DNA from: Oxytricha trifallax
Taxonomy: Eukaryota > Ciliophora > Spirotrichea > Sporadotrichida > Oxytrichidae
Direction of reading: 5' to 3'
Length of the DNA: 64,000 nt
Assembly (NCBI GenBank): GCA_000711775.1
Contig: ARYC01002117.1
Coordinates: 18,989 to 82,988 of the forward strand
The notes beneath the pieces were generated by a model that was not told the DNA's origin, did not search any database, and worked only from the letters and a program-made list of their open reading frames with translations. Shown one piece after another: positions 1-9,833 of the stretch. The translations under genes were made by a program, and so were the position numbers. The number at the start of each line of letters is the position of its first letter. The stretch's first letter is position 1.

Positions 1-860
1 TCGCACTTAAGTATTGAATCAAAAGCGTATTTGTGTAAACCATCTGATTCCATAGAGATAAGTGAGGGATTGAATAGGGCCTCTGGAATTTAGAATCTTT
101 GCTTTCCTAAAGTCAACTTTCTACCATCAGGCAAATCGTAAGTTTTATCCAAGGCGTGAGATTAGTCTGCTTCTTAAGAAGATTCTTCATAGTTACTAAC
201 AACGTAACAAAGTTTTTCCTTAATATCTCTAAGTGTATCAACATCTGAAGCCATATTTAAGTTTAGGTTTTATTGAGCCACAAATTCACTTAGGTATTTA
301 GTAATGTCTCTACCTCCAAGAGAAACTTTCTGAGTGGCATGTGAAATTGCATAACCCTCATGAATAGGTACTGTAAAACTTATGGTATCTCCTGTATCTA
401 AAACTAAACCTGAAGTTCTTCCTGAACTGTAGAGGGAGAGAACTGCTTGAACTGAGACATATAAGCATGGGACATTAAATGTTTCAAACATTAATTGAGT
501 CAGTTTTTCTCTGTACTATTTAGGATTCAACGGAGCCTCAGTCATAATAACTGGATGCTCCTCTACCTAAGCTTTTAACTCTTCATTCAGCACATGCTGC
601 CAAATTCGTTCCATGTCATCCCAATCTTTAATGATTCCTTTCTCTATCGGACTAGTCATATTTAGCATGCCTTTTTTGCTGACTGCTTCATCACAACAAT
701 AGAACTCTTTCTGCTCAATTCCCATACGCACTGAATTCATTTTTGGTCTACCGATAAGCGTTGGTACTGTCAATCTTGGCACTTCATCTCCAGCGTAACC
801 AATACGAAGGCGGGAGGAACCATTATCAATTACGATTGCTGATACTTCTTCGTCTGCCAT
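1..860 (-). CDS. Divergent actin / actin-like protein, 3' end outside window
   Basis: About 286 codons read without interruption from ATG at 858-860 to the left window edge, with TAA/TAG read as Gln. The N-terminus carries the actin phosphate-1 loop as [20 protein letters not shown] (canonical actin has DNGSG..KAGFAGDDAPR), followed by [37 protein letters not shown] and LVLDTGDT (phosphate-2). These blocks are in the usual actin order. Many normally invariant residues are changed, so this is either a divergent actin paralogue or an actin-related protein rather than the main cytoskeletal actin. No IES or intron is seen in this part. Its 5' end faces the kinesin gene at 1121 across about 260 bp of AT-rich DNA, so the two genes are divergently arranged. 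Confidence 0.9.
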
Positions 861-1120
861 TTATAAAATGATTTAGCGCTTAAAATAATATATTATACTA
901 AACAACAATTCCGAGTAGTTTATGATACATCTACTCATAAACTCAAAAGAGAATTCTGAATATTTAAATTTAAGATTATAAATACAGCTCTTTCCACTAC
1001 TAGACAAAAACACTTAAACTATATTTCCATTTGATTGTTACAATGATGAAAATTGAACAATTAAAATTTCGAACAATATCAATTTTAGTTAATTTATTTT
1101 ATTTTCTTTAAAAAATTTCA

Positions 1121-4100
1121 ATGGAGTTAAAATCGTACCTGATTGTAAAACAAGTCGATAAAAAGCATCAACTAAAGGAAGATTATGTGATAATCTAGCC
1201 AGATAAGAAATCAGTTAAAATTCATGATCCATATAATGGCTAGTCTGGCCTATAGAGAATACCTGAGTAGAAAAGCGGTGCTGAATTTCAATTCAAAGTT
1301 GATAAAATCATTGAGGGAGGACTCTAACAATCACCAGTAAGTAATTGAAATTTATTTGAAAAATGTACTACTTATTACATCTATATCATTTAAAGATGAA
1401 ATTAAGTAAATAATTACAATAAAAAGGAAGTTCTATATATAACCAGTATAAATATTCATAAAGTTCAAATTAACTCATTTTGTTTTAGACTGTTATTTTC
1501 AAAGATGCTTTCGAAGAAATAGTTACTAAACTTATTTATAGATCCTAATATAATTAACTTAACTATTTAATAGCCTTCTATAAACATTATTATTAAGTTT
1601 TAACGCGATATCTAACTCTAAAAACGGAGTAATTTTCGCCTATGGCCAAACTAAATCAGGAAAATCTTCGAATTTATTTGGATCTAAGAAGCTATCATAA
1701 CCTGGTTTATTGCAGCAAACAGTCAACAAATTCTTTGAAATCGCCACTCCGACCCCTTAATCTACCTAAAATTACAGAAATTCAGCTAATGGAGGGGCTT
1801 AGGCTTTGTATCTCTCTATGTTTGACATCAATTTTGAAACTGTTAGAGACTTCGGCAGGTATATGTATCTCTAACCTAATCAACAATAAATACATTAAAT
1901 ATATAAAATTATGAAAGATAAATTTGTATGTTAAATATCTGAAAATTTATATGTAAATACAAAAGTCAAATTATTTTTTCAATAAATATGCCAGGGATAT
2001 AATAAAACAAGTGAATTCGATTTTCATGCTATAAATCAAAGTTCCCTTGAGAAACAATCAGAAAATATGCTTTTTATTAAAAAAATGCATATAAACCCTT
2101 TATAAAAGGAATTTTATTGTGTTTATTTTTTAAATCTTCAGAGCTGCTAGATAACTCCAATGAAGCTATTTAAGTAAGAGGTCTACATCGTTTAGAAATT
2201 ATTTCCCCATCTTAATTCGATGAATTTATCAACGAAGAGCAATTGTTTAGAGATGAACTTGACAAAAGACAAAATTATATATAAATCTTTTTAGTTTCTA
2301 GTACATGTTTAGAAGTAGTTATTTTATATGATGAAAAATAAGACATAAGGTAAATAATAAGAAGTACAACCAAGTCTACATTTTATCAATGAAACACAAA
2401 ATGAGTGCATAACTATCGCACCTATACTTCGTAAAAATAGCTGGATCTGAGAAAGTTCTAAAGGGTTAAACTACAAACGAGTAAAAACGAGTTTAAGAGC
2501 AAATTATAGCAAATAATTCTCTTTTCTCTTTATCCAAGTATCTCTCTGGCCTTGCGAAGAACGACTAGAACGTTTCTTATCACGAAAGCAGACTCACTAA
2601 ATCACTGCATGGAATCTTGTAAAATGATGAGAAAAACGTGAGTGTGGCGTTTTTGGGGCATATATACCCAGTTGAGTAGAATTACGAGGAGACTCTGCTC
2701 ACTTTGCAGTATATGGATAGATTGAAGGGGTATGATTAGCAATATAAGAAAGTACTGTTTGATGGACCAATGCCTGAATAAATACAAGCTTAATTTTAAA
2801 TTATATGTTATTTAAATAAGAAATACACTATTTAATTTAAAGATTAAAATCCATAAAAATTTATTAAATTTTAAAAATAGCTTAAGAAAGACTGATGGAA
2901 AGAATACAAGATGAAAACAGAGAGCTAAAGAAGAAATATGAACAATAGATTTAAGAAGAAAAAGAAAAATTTGATGAAATTAAGAGGAGACTTGGTTTAG
3001 AATTTACAGTTAACTAGCTTTTGAAAGCAAAACTGAAATATTTTTTATTCTATTTATGATATTTGAATTACAATAATTTAAAACCTAACACCAAGGAAAA
3101 TTCTTATTTATTACTGCACCAAGAAGCCACTGAGAGAGCTTAAACCTTAAACAATATACACCTAGACTTAGAAAAAAAGCTGAAAAATATCTTAAAAAAG
3201 CAGGAAGACTCCGATTTATAACTGCAGCAATTTCAACAGAAATGTGAAGAATAAATCGTTTTATTAGAGAAAAAATACGATGAACTGGCTAATAAACATT
3301 AAAATACTAAGGGCTTGATTCGAAGTAGAGTAAAAGAAGAAAATAAAGACATTAATGAGGAAATTTCTAAGATGATTTTTCATGGTCAAATATTGCCTAT
3401 AATCGCTTCAAATTTTCTTAAACCCTAAAACCCCTTTTAATTTAAGAATTTTCACCAGTTTTTAAATAAATATTGATGGAGGAGAGAGCGCATTTAATTC
3501 ATGGATTGAAAGACGAACTTAAAAAGACATCAGAGCACTTCAATAAAGTTTCAGAATTGAAAGACATGGGTAAGCGAGAAGCGGAAATGCAATATAAATT
3601 CTAGTTGTCACAGATGCAGGAAGAGTATGAAAATAGCATGAGAAACATTAAGGAACAGTATAGTCATCTCATTAGTGGGAAGGACTAAGAACTGAGGAAG
3701 TTCATAGCTGATGCTGAAAAATACACTAATGATAAAAAGTAACATATAAGGGGATGTAATCGAATATTTTTATTTTATCATCATTAAAATTTAATATTTA
3801 TTAAATAGATTCATACAATATTAACTTAAATATGTTATAATCTTATAATATTTAATAAAGTTAGAAGACATATGAAATCTTATTATTAATAATGATTATT
3901 TTTTTAATTAAAATGTATAAGTGCTTGAAAAATTTAGATAACACCCCTTATAAGTAATCATTATATCTCTAATTCATTAATATTGTTTTATAGATAAGAA
4001 ATAAGTCAAGCAAGACAAGAAACAGTCCAATTATTCGAAATAATAAAAACGTAGTGCGAGACAATCGATTTAGTAGAATCTGGAGCTTTCTCAAACGGCA

Positions 4101-5455
4101 TAAAATCCTACAATATTCCCAAGCAAGACAAGCAAACATTCCCAGAGAGAGATAGCTTCAAATTTCTATTCAAGAGTTTGGAGAAAACTAAAAGTTTGAT
4201 TAGTCGGGGGAGTGCTGTGGGGGCTGGCTCTAATGCTATGTTTATGAATTATACTAAGTAGAAGTCTGTTGCTAATGAAATCAACAATACTAAATTCATG
4301 TTATATTAAAGTATAATAAGATGAAACTAATTATAAGCATAAGTATTGTATGATAAATTTGAGGACACTTATATCTAGGAAATGGAAGAATAGCTTCGTT
4401 TACAGAAAAGACTTGAAAAGGTGACACATTCTCAAAAACATAACTATCATACTTTCTAATAAGCAGACACATAACAGCATGATTTTGAACCCATTTAATT
4501 AGAGTAATTAAACCCATAATACAGTTAAAAATGAATAATTTGCTTTTAATTATTGTACTTTTATTATTATAAAACCCTTCAGGAAAACGAGACTATAGGA
4601 TGTTGACGTTTTGACCCTAGACTAACTGAAAAACTTTGCAAAAGCCTTACAAGGTGAGATAAAAAGATGCAGCTAGACTAACCCCTTAAACCCCTAAGGA
4701 ATCAGAGAGTAGACACTTGATGGATTGCTGAAGGAGAGGGAAAAGTGGAAGCAAGCTGCTGTCAATGAAAATAAAAAACTCATGGATTGAAATTGTAAAT
4801 ATAACATAGATAAAATGTATTGGAGATATTAAATTTAAAAAAAAGCAAAAATATTAGGATTCATAGGATGTATTGGAGAGTTAGAAAAGAATTATTGATA
4901 AAAGTAGCGCATTAGGAAACAGTTTCTACTCGTATTGCTAAATCAAGTTTATTAATCAAAATTATTGGCAATTGATATAAAATATTGATTAGCATTTTAT
5001 TTTAGAATAAAACAGACCAATGACATAGGCTGGAGCAGACCAAAACTATAATTATATATTGATTGTTGCAATTTCTTCATTTCACCTTAAAATAATTTAA
5101 AAACTAAGGTTTTAGAACTGGAGTTAATTTTGGGTCAGTGGGTTCCATCAATAAGAACTCTATGGCAAATAGCATAAAAAGCTTCAAATCGAATAATATA
5201 CAATTGTATTTTATTCGATTTCAATTTATAACTTTTTCTTGCATTTTATTAAAATAAATAATCTATATGTTTGTAAGAAATAACGCTATGTAATAGCAGC
5301 AGTAAAACCTAAACATAAACAGTCATGCTGCTGTTTCATAGAAAAGTGGATCTGGTCACATAACCAAGCCAAATGTTAATAACATATCAAGGCCATCCAC
5401 AACCTCAGGGTTAGTGGGTAGACAAAATTAAAGAACCACTGTAACTAAAAAATGA
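1121..5455 (+). CDS. Divergent kinesin-like protein with long coiled-coil stalk
   Basis: The gene begins MELKSYLIVKQVDKKHQ and has a kinesin P-loop in the context NGVIFAYGQTKSGKS. Switch II is IAGSEK, followed later by YHESRLTKSLHGILQNDEKN and a YEETLLTLQYMDRLKG block that matches the end of kinesin motors. The switch-I SSRSH box is not recognisable (it reads RDELDKRQNYIQIFLVSS), so motor activity may be reduced. Lys/Glu-rich coiled coil follows from about 2890 to 4800, then a Ser/Asn-rich tail ending at TGA 5453-5455. The gene is split by introns, for example 1337-1488, and by IESs. Pointer ATC (1542/1610), TTCATGG (3379/3498) and GGATT (4784/4857) joins all restore the frame. Other junctions were not resolved to the base. 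ATP-driven microtubule motor or microtubule-binding role is inferred from family. Confidence 0.88.
1542..1609 (+). other. Short IES in kinesin motor domain, pointer ATC
   Basis: The 3-bp repeat ATC lies at 1542-1544 and 1610-1612. Removing 68 bp joins KLIYRS to NSKNGVIFAYG in frame, just before the P-loop. Without removal the P-loop is in another frame. The pointer is short, so the exact boundary is tentative. Confidence 0.55.
3379..3497 (+). other. IES in kinesin stalk, pointer TTCATGG, with telomere-like string
   Basis: TTCATGG occurs at 3379-3385 and 3498-3504. Deleting the 119 bp between copies fuses the coiled-coil frame as KMIFHGLKDELKK. The IES contains a telomere-like string (AAACCCTAAAACCCC) at 3420-3434, which resembles the C4A4 repeat of hypotrich telomeres and TBE ends. 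Confidence 0.75.
4784..4856 (+). other. IES in kinesin stalk, pointer GGATT, carries TGA
   Basis: GGATT occurs at 4784-4788 and 4857-4861. The unprocessed frame meets TGA at 4788-4790. After deletion of 73 bp the frame continues as NKKLMDSQDVLESQ. Confidence 0.75.
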
Positions 5456-5717
5456 CTCTAAATATTACTAAACTTTTTAATATTTAAACTACAAATACTT
5501 CATATCTCCAAAATTGATAAGGAAAATATATAAAAACTAGGATTACCATTATTCAATGATGAGAACGGAAATTATTTACTGGGCAAACATTAAAGAATAG
5601 TTCAGAATATTTCCCCACTTATTTTTAATCACAATCTTCGTATAAAATGATAAACTTCGTTAATACACAAATAATTAAATATTATTTCTTTATATATTAT
5701 TTTCTTCTATCAAGTTT
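5456..5717. other. AT-rich intergenic spacer
   Basis: Spacer between the convergent ends of the kinesin gene and the kinase C-terminal segment. No coding-like frame or RNA gene was recognised. Confidence 0.6.
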
Positions 5718-6498
5718 TCAATTATTTTGCTGCTTTTAACTGACCATATAGTAATTGCTAATGAGTCTCATTCTTAGCTCCGCATCTTCACAATTAATGT
5801 CAATGTTCTTATTATCATACTTCCCCTATATTTTACTATTTTTGCTACATTTTTAAGTTTAACTTATATAGTGTTAATTAGTGCTGCTGTTGCTATCAGT
5901 GGTGTTTTTGCTGTTTTCAGTTGACTGCATATTAAGTCACTATTCTTGAGACTGCTCTTCTATAATTGAACTTTTATAAGGAGATTTGGAATTATTGAAC
6001 CATGAATGTTGCAATAATTAATCAGCTGTGAGTCTGTCTTTCCCCTCGTATTTCAACATGAGAGATATTATATCTTTTACAGTTTCACTCACTTCCCCTG
6101 GAATTAATGGGATGTGCTAGAATTGGGGCATGTTTTGAAGTTGAGTAGGGAGAGGAGGGTATTCAATTACATTCAAGCCACGGACGAAATCTGGGAATGA
6201 ATAGTGACCTTTCATGATTTTTTAGTACAGTTCTTTTTCATTTGGAGCTCTAAAAGGTGGTACACCGTATAGCATTTAAAAAATACTAAAGTGTGCCCTT
6301 AATTTATGCTATAAAACCTCTAAATTACTATTAAGATATTATAATTTTAATGATTCTGTATGTCAGAATGCCAATGGCCCAAACATCAGAAGCTTTAGGG
6401 TCATACTCTAATTTCTTAACTATTTCCGGTGCCATATAAGATGGAGTACCGCAGAATTGCTTTTGTAATTTCTCACATGTCACACTAAATCCAAAATC
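5718..6498 (-). CDS. Ser/Thr protein kinase, C-lobe and tail (3' segment of a split gene)
   Basis: Read on the minus strand, this segment starts at the DFG motif ([20 protein letters not shown]) and continues with [11 protein letters not shown] (APE motif), [10 protein letters not shown] (subdomain IX), [20 protein letters not shown] and LTADQLLQHSWF. That is a complete C-lobe resembling SNF1/AMPK/MARK-type CAMK kinases. No N-lobe lies next to it: the SNARE gene begins 146 bp away on the other strand. The N-lobe is at 27046-30466 on the same strand and ends at the same DFG codons. The 13 bp at 6486-6498 are repeated exactly at 27046-27058. A Ser/Asn-rich tail follows once the 27-bp IES at 5923-5949 is removed, ending at TGA 5720-5718. 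A further IES or intron near 6270-6350 was not resolved. Confidence 0.85.
5923..5949 (-). other. 27-bp micro-IES carrying in-frame TGA in kinase tail
   Basis: GACTGC (GCAGTC on the coding strand) lies at 5923-5928 and 5950-5955. The 27 bp between copies include an in-frame TGA (5939-5937). Deletion joins IIEEQS to [11 protein letters not shown] with the frame kept and adds about 70 more codons. Confidence 0.7.
6486..6498 (-). repeat. 13-bp pointer, left copy
   Basis: TAAATCCAAAATC on the plus strand, identical to 27046-27058, with different bases on both sides of each copy. It encodes the DFGF of the kinase and lies exactly where coding homology starts in this segment. Confidence 0.85.
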
Positions 6499-6643
6499 TA
6501 TTAAACATTATAAAATCTTATTTTTTATCAAAATATAATTATCATACACGATTTTAAGATCAGAAATCAATAGTGAATTGTAGATATTTATATTTTAATA
6601 AATAGATTTATATAATTTTGAAATAATAATCTCACGAGAAAAT

Positions 6644-7860
6644 ATGGCATTACTTTTACAAGAGTTTAAAAAGACCAAGAGAGAGTTAAAGAATGTGACC
6701 ACTGATGTCTCAGATGTTTTTGATGAAATAAACGAAGAGATTGATGCCAGTAAGTATAGAAGATTAATATATATTCATCAGGATAATGTGAAGAATTTTT
6801 AAAATGTAGCAATAATTTTATAAGTTTCTTCTATATTACTATTTCACACTGTATTCTATTATATTCTTAGATTTTCCTTCTAATATGTTTTGAGTAACCT
6901 TAAATTAAAGCAACTATAATTTGATAAAATAACAATAAATTAATTTAGGTAGAAAATAGAAGCAATTGCAAAATCTTAAAGTTAAACTGGGATCCTCTGA
7001 GAAAACAGTAAGAATATTTCTAATGTTTAATTGTTTTAATTTAGTTAATGGAACTAGAGTCTAAATGGAGTATGTTGGACCCCTAAGATAAAGCTATCTA
7101 TAGAAACAAGGTAAGATTAATATACTCAAATTCATAAAATATAATGATGTCTCTTTGTTCAAATAACTCATTGTTTATTTACAAGTACTTTTATCATAAT
7201 TTATGAAATCTGATATTAAAATTAATATGATCTATAGATGACTACATATCGATCAGATTATGAGGCAATGCGTAAAAAATTCTATAAAATGGATGATTCT
7301 ACTAAATCAGAACTAAACAGATAGAAAGTTTTCCATTCCTCTAACAACGATAAATATATAACTTTTTTGTCTTTTAAACAAATTAACGGCAATATATTTT
7401 GGTTTAAATAATATATGGATATAAAATTATAATAAATTTGAAATATGGGATTGAGGATGGCAACAAAGAAATGAGACAGAAATTGTTAAATGGAACTTAA
7501 AGTTTATATGAACAAGAGGGTCAACTGGACAACACTAAGAAAATGGGTTTAGAGGCTAACCACTATATGAAATTGGCAAATAAACAACTCAGAGAAGACA
7601 GAGATGTCTTGATTCAAATTTTGTTATCCAAATCATATAAAAAAAGAAAAAAGTTTCATTCCCCATAAATTAAATACAGAATTATTTTGATTGGAGTTAA
7701 TGATAAAAATGCACAGATCAGAGTGGACTTGGAGCGAGGCAATAAAATCGTGACTGAAATGAGCATGAGAGAGTACATCTACAAATTATTGATTCATACT
7801 ACTGCTTTCCTACTGTTAATTGCTATTTTGGCTGTGTTTATACATAATCTCACAAAGTGA
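6644..7860 (+). CDS. Vti1-like Qb-SNARE
   Basis: Starts MALLLQEFKKTKRELKNVTT and ends with a single hydrophobic C-terminal anchor (KLLIHTTAFLLLIAILAVFI) three residues before the TGA at 7858-7860, typical of tail-anchored SNAREs. The N-terminal half is a helical bundle. The membrane-proximal half has the heptad pattern of a Q-SNARE motif (LDNTKKMGLEANHYMKLANK, QLREDRDVLIQI). GT...AG introns occur near 6751-6950, 7009-7044 and 7111-7240, and two IESs follow. Expected role: vesicle fusion at Golgi/endosomes. The Vti1 assignment rests on length, domain order and motif shape; another Qb-SNARE is possible. The gene lies in the 20.5-kb interval separating the two kinase segments. Confidence 0.78.
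7349..7455 (+). other. IES in SNARE gene, probable pointer GAT
   Basis: GAT at 7349-7351 and 7456-7458. The join gives FHSSNNDGNKEMRQK in frame. A 3-bp pointer is weak on its own, but AT-rich non-coding DNA lies between. Confidence 0.55.
7618..7683 (+). other. IES in SNARE gene, pointer ATTTTG
   Basis: ATTTTG at 7618-7623 and 7684-7689. Excision of 66 bp gives LIQILIGVNDKNAQ in frame. Confidence 0.7.
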
Positions 7861-8129
7861 GGATAGTGATTATATTTTTCTCATTTTTCTCATAAAATGC
7901 CTTATATTTCAAATATAATTTATATAAAATTGAGGTCCAAGGAAACATCATAGTAACATAAAAATATGAATCTATCAAAATGGTTTTGAAATATGTCTTG
8001 GAATATAGTTATATTTATAGTAATAATATTTTATTAACAGATTTTAATTATAAATTTATACGTTTAATCTTTTAAATTTGATTGTTAACATTTTAATTTA
8101 CAATTTATTAAATAACATATAATTTGTAA

Positions 8130-9792
8130 ATGGACGATTATCACTTAAAAAACCCCTAGATTTATTTCTCTTAGACCAGTTAGATGAGCAGCAATAGGTC
8201 TTTTATCAATTAAGCATAGTTTCTAAATCAGTCTAAAAATAATCAAAGTCGCTTAGATACAAATCAAGCTTCTCAAAGATAAATTATTTAATATTTATAT
8301 GTAAATTTAAGAAAATATAATTAAATATAGATCAGTTGGTAAGTAAAAATTTAGAAATTTATGTGATAAACATGTAATATTCCCAGAAATTAACAGTAAG
8401 TTTATAGTTAATCAGTAAAACAGCACTCAGTAATATACCATCTTGCCTAAATAATAATAGAGACATTTAAACAACAGTTCTAATCTTGACCACTAGTAAA
8501 TCTCAACTTTCACAGAGAAAACTAAGCATTTTAAGACATAATGGTATCCCAATTATTAAGTTTATTGTTTATGAATGAATTTTAAAAACTGAGTTCAATA
8601 CAACGTTATCAGGCATAAATGGCTTATAATCTAGCAGTCGTTTATAAAAACAGATTCAGAAAACACCAAGTTAAGCATCGTTAATTAATCAATCAACGAT
8701 TGCAAATTCCAACAGACTCGAGAGCTATCAACAAAATTATAACCACTTGTAGTATACAAGCCCTTAATCTATTGCTGAGAAACCTTCATGGACTATCGTA
8801 GATAGAAATTGTCAAAATATGTAGTAACAAAACAGTCAACTTAGCATTAATAGCAGTGGATTAGGTTCAGCTAGAGTGAGGGCTTTGAGTTTCGGAAATG
8901 TAGGAGGAGCAGGCCGTTAAATTAATAAATAGAATTACACATCCAATTGTTTAAATAACTCGAACATGCCAAGGCAGATTCAAAATCAAACTTAAACATC
9001 AGGAATAGATTAAAATCGCTATGTGATAAACAATTAAAATCATGCGAAATAGCTATCATTCAGTGGAAATGGATCTCAAGTGTTTTGCAGTAATATTATG
9101 AGTGAAGGAAACATTAAGGAAGTTGTAAAAAATAGTGACGTTCTATCTGAAAATATATCCAGTGACGAAGCTGAGGAAGAAGTTCAAGTTTGTAAGTACC
9201 CCATAAATATTATTCACCTTACTTATAGTTGATGAGTAGAGTTCGTCAAGAAAGCAAACAAATTCCCTTGTAAAGTAGAATCTAAAACAAATCAGAGATT
9301 CTTACAGAACTACAGAGAGAACATCAAACGCTAGTATTTCAAAGATAAATACACTTACTTTGATAAATAACGATCATGACGAAGTGCCTTTAATGAAACA
9401 AATTGACTCTCAACAAGTCACCAGAAATCTGTTTTTTATGAATTAGAAGCATAGAAGAGAATAATATAGAAATAGTGTAGCAACCATATCACATAAATGT
9501 AAATAAATTTTCTGTGTATAAAACCGTCTTGAATATAGAATATGAATATAAATGTGTAGACTCTCAAAGTCCAAACAGCACGATTAATGTGAATTTCATA
9601 GCATTGAAAGAAAGCCCTAATAGATTGCTCAAAAATACTTCAAATTAAACTTTCTCATCTATGACTAGAAACACTACCCAATCTAGATTCAATTTGAAAA
9701 AGGGAATATGCAAGACTCTATCCATTTTTTGCATAAAAATATTTATTAGCATAAAATTTGTTGAATAAAAAAATACTATATATTAATTATGA
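8130..9792 (+). CDS. Gln/Asn/Ser-rich hypothetical protein
   Basis: Starts MDDYHLKNPQIYFSQTSQMS at 8130. Most of the protein is low-complexity, rich in Gln (largely TAA/TAG), Asn and Ser, with an acidic patch SENISSDEAEEEVQVC near 9180 followed by an intron-like GT at about 9193. Further blocks include TNSLVKQNLKQIRDSYRTTE and VNFIALKESPNRLLKNTSNQ, then TGA at 9790-9792. At least three AT-rich breaks (about 8280-8390, 8560-8590, 9495-9540) look like introns or IESs. No known domain is visible. Disordered ciliate proteins of this composition are common. The gene lies inside the kinase-spanning interval. Confidence 0.6.
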
Positions 9793-9833
9793 TTTAATAA
9801 ATTTTAAGTTGAATATTTAATTTAAAATCTATC

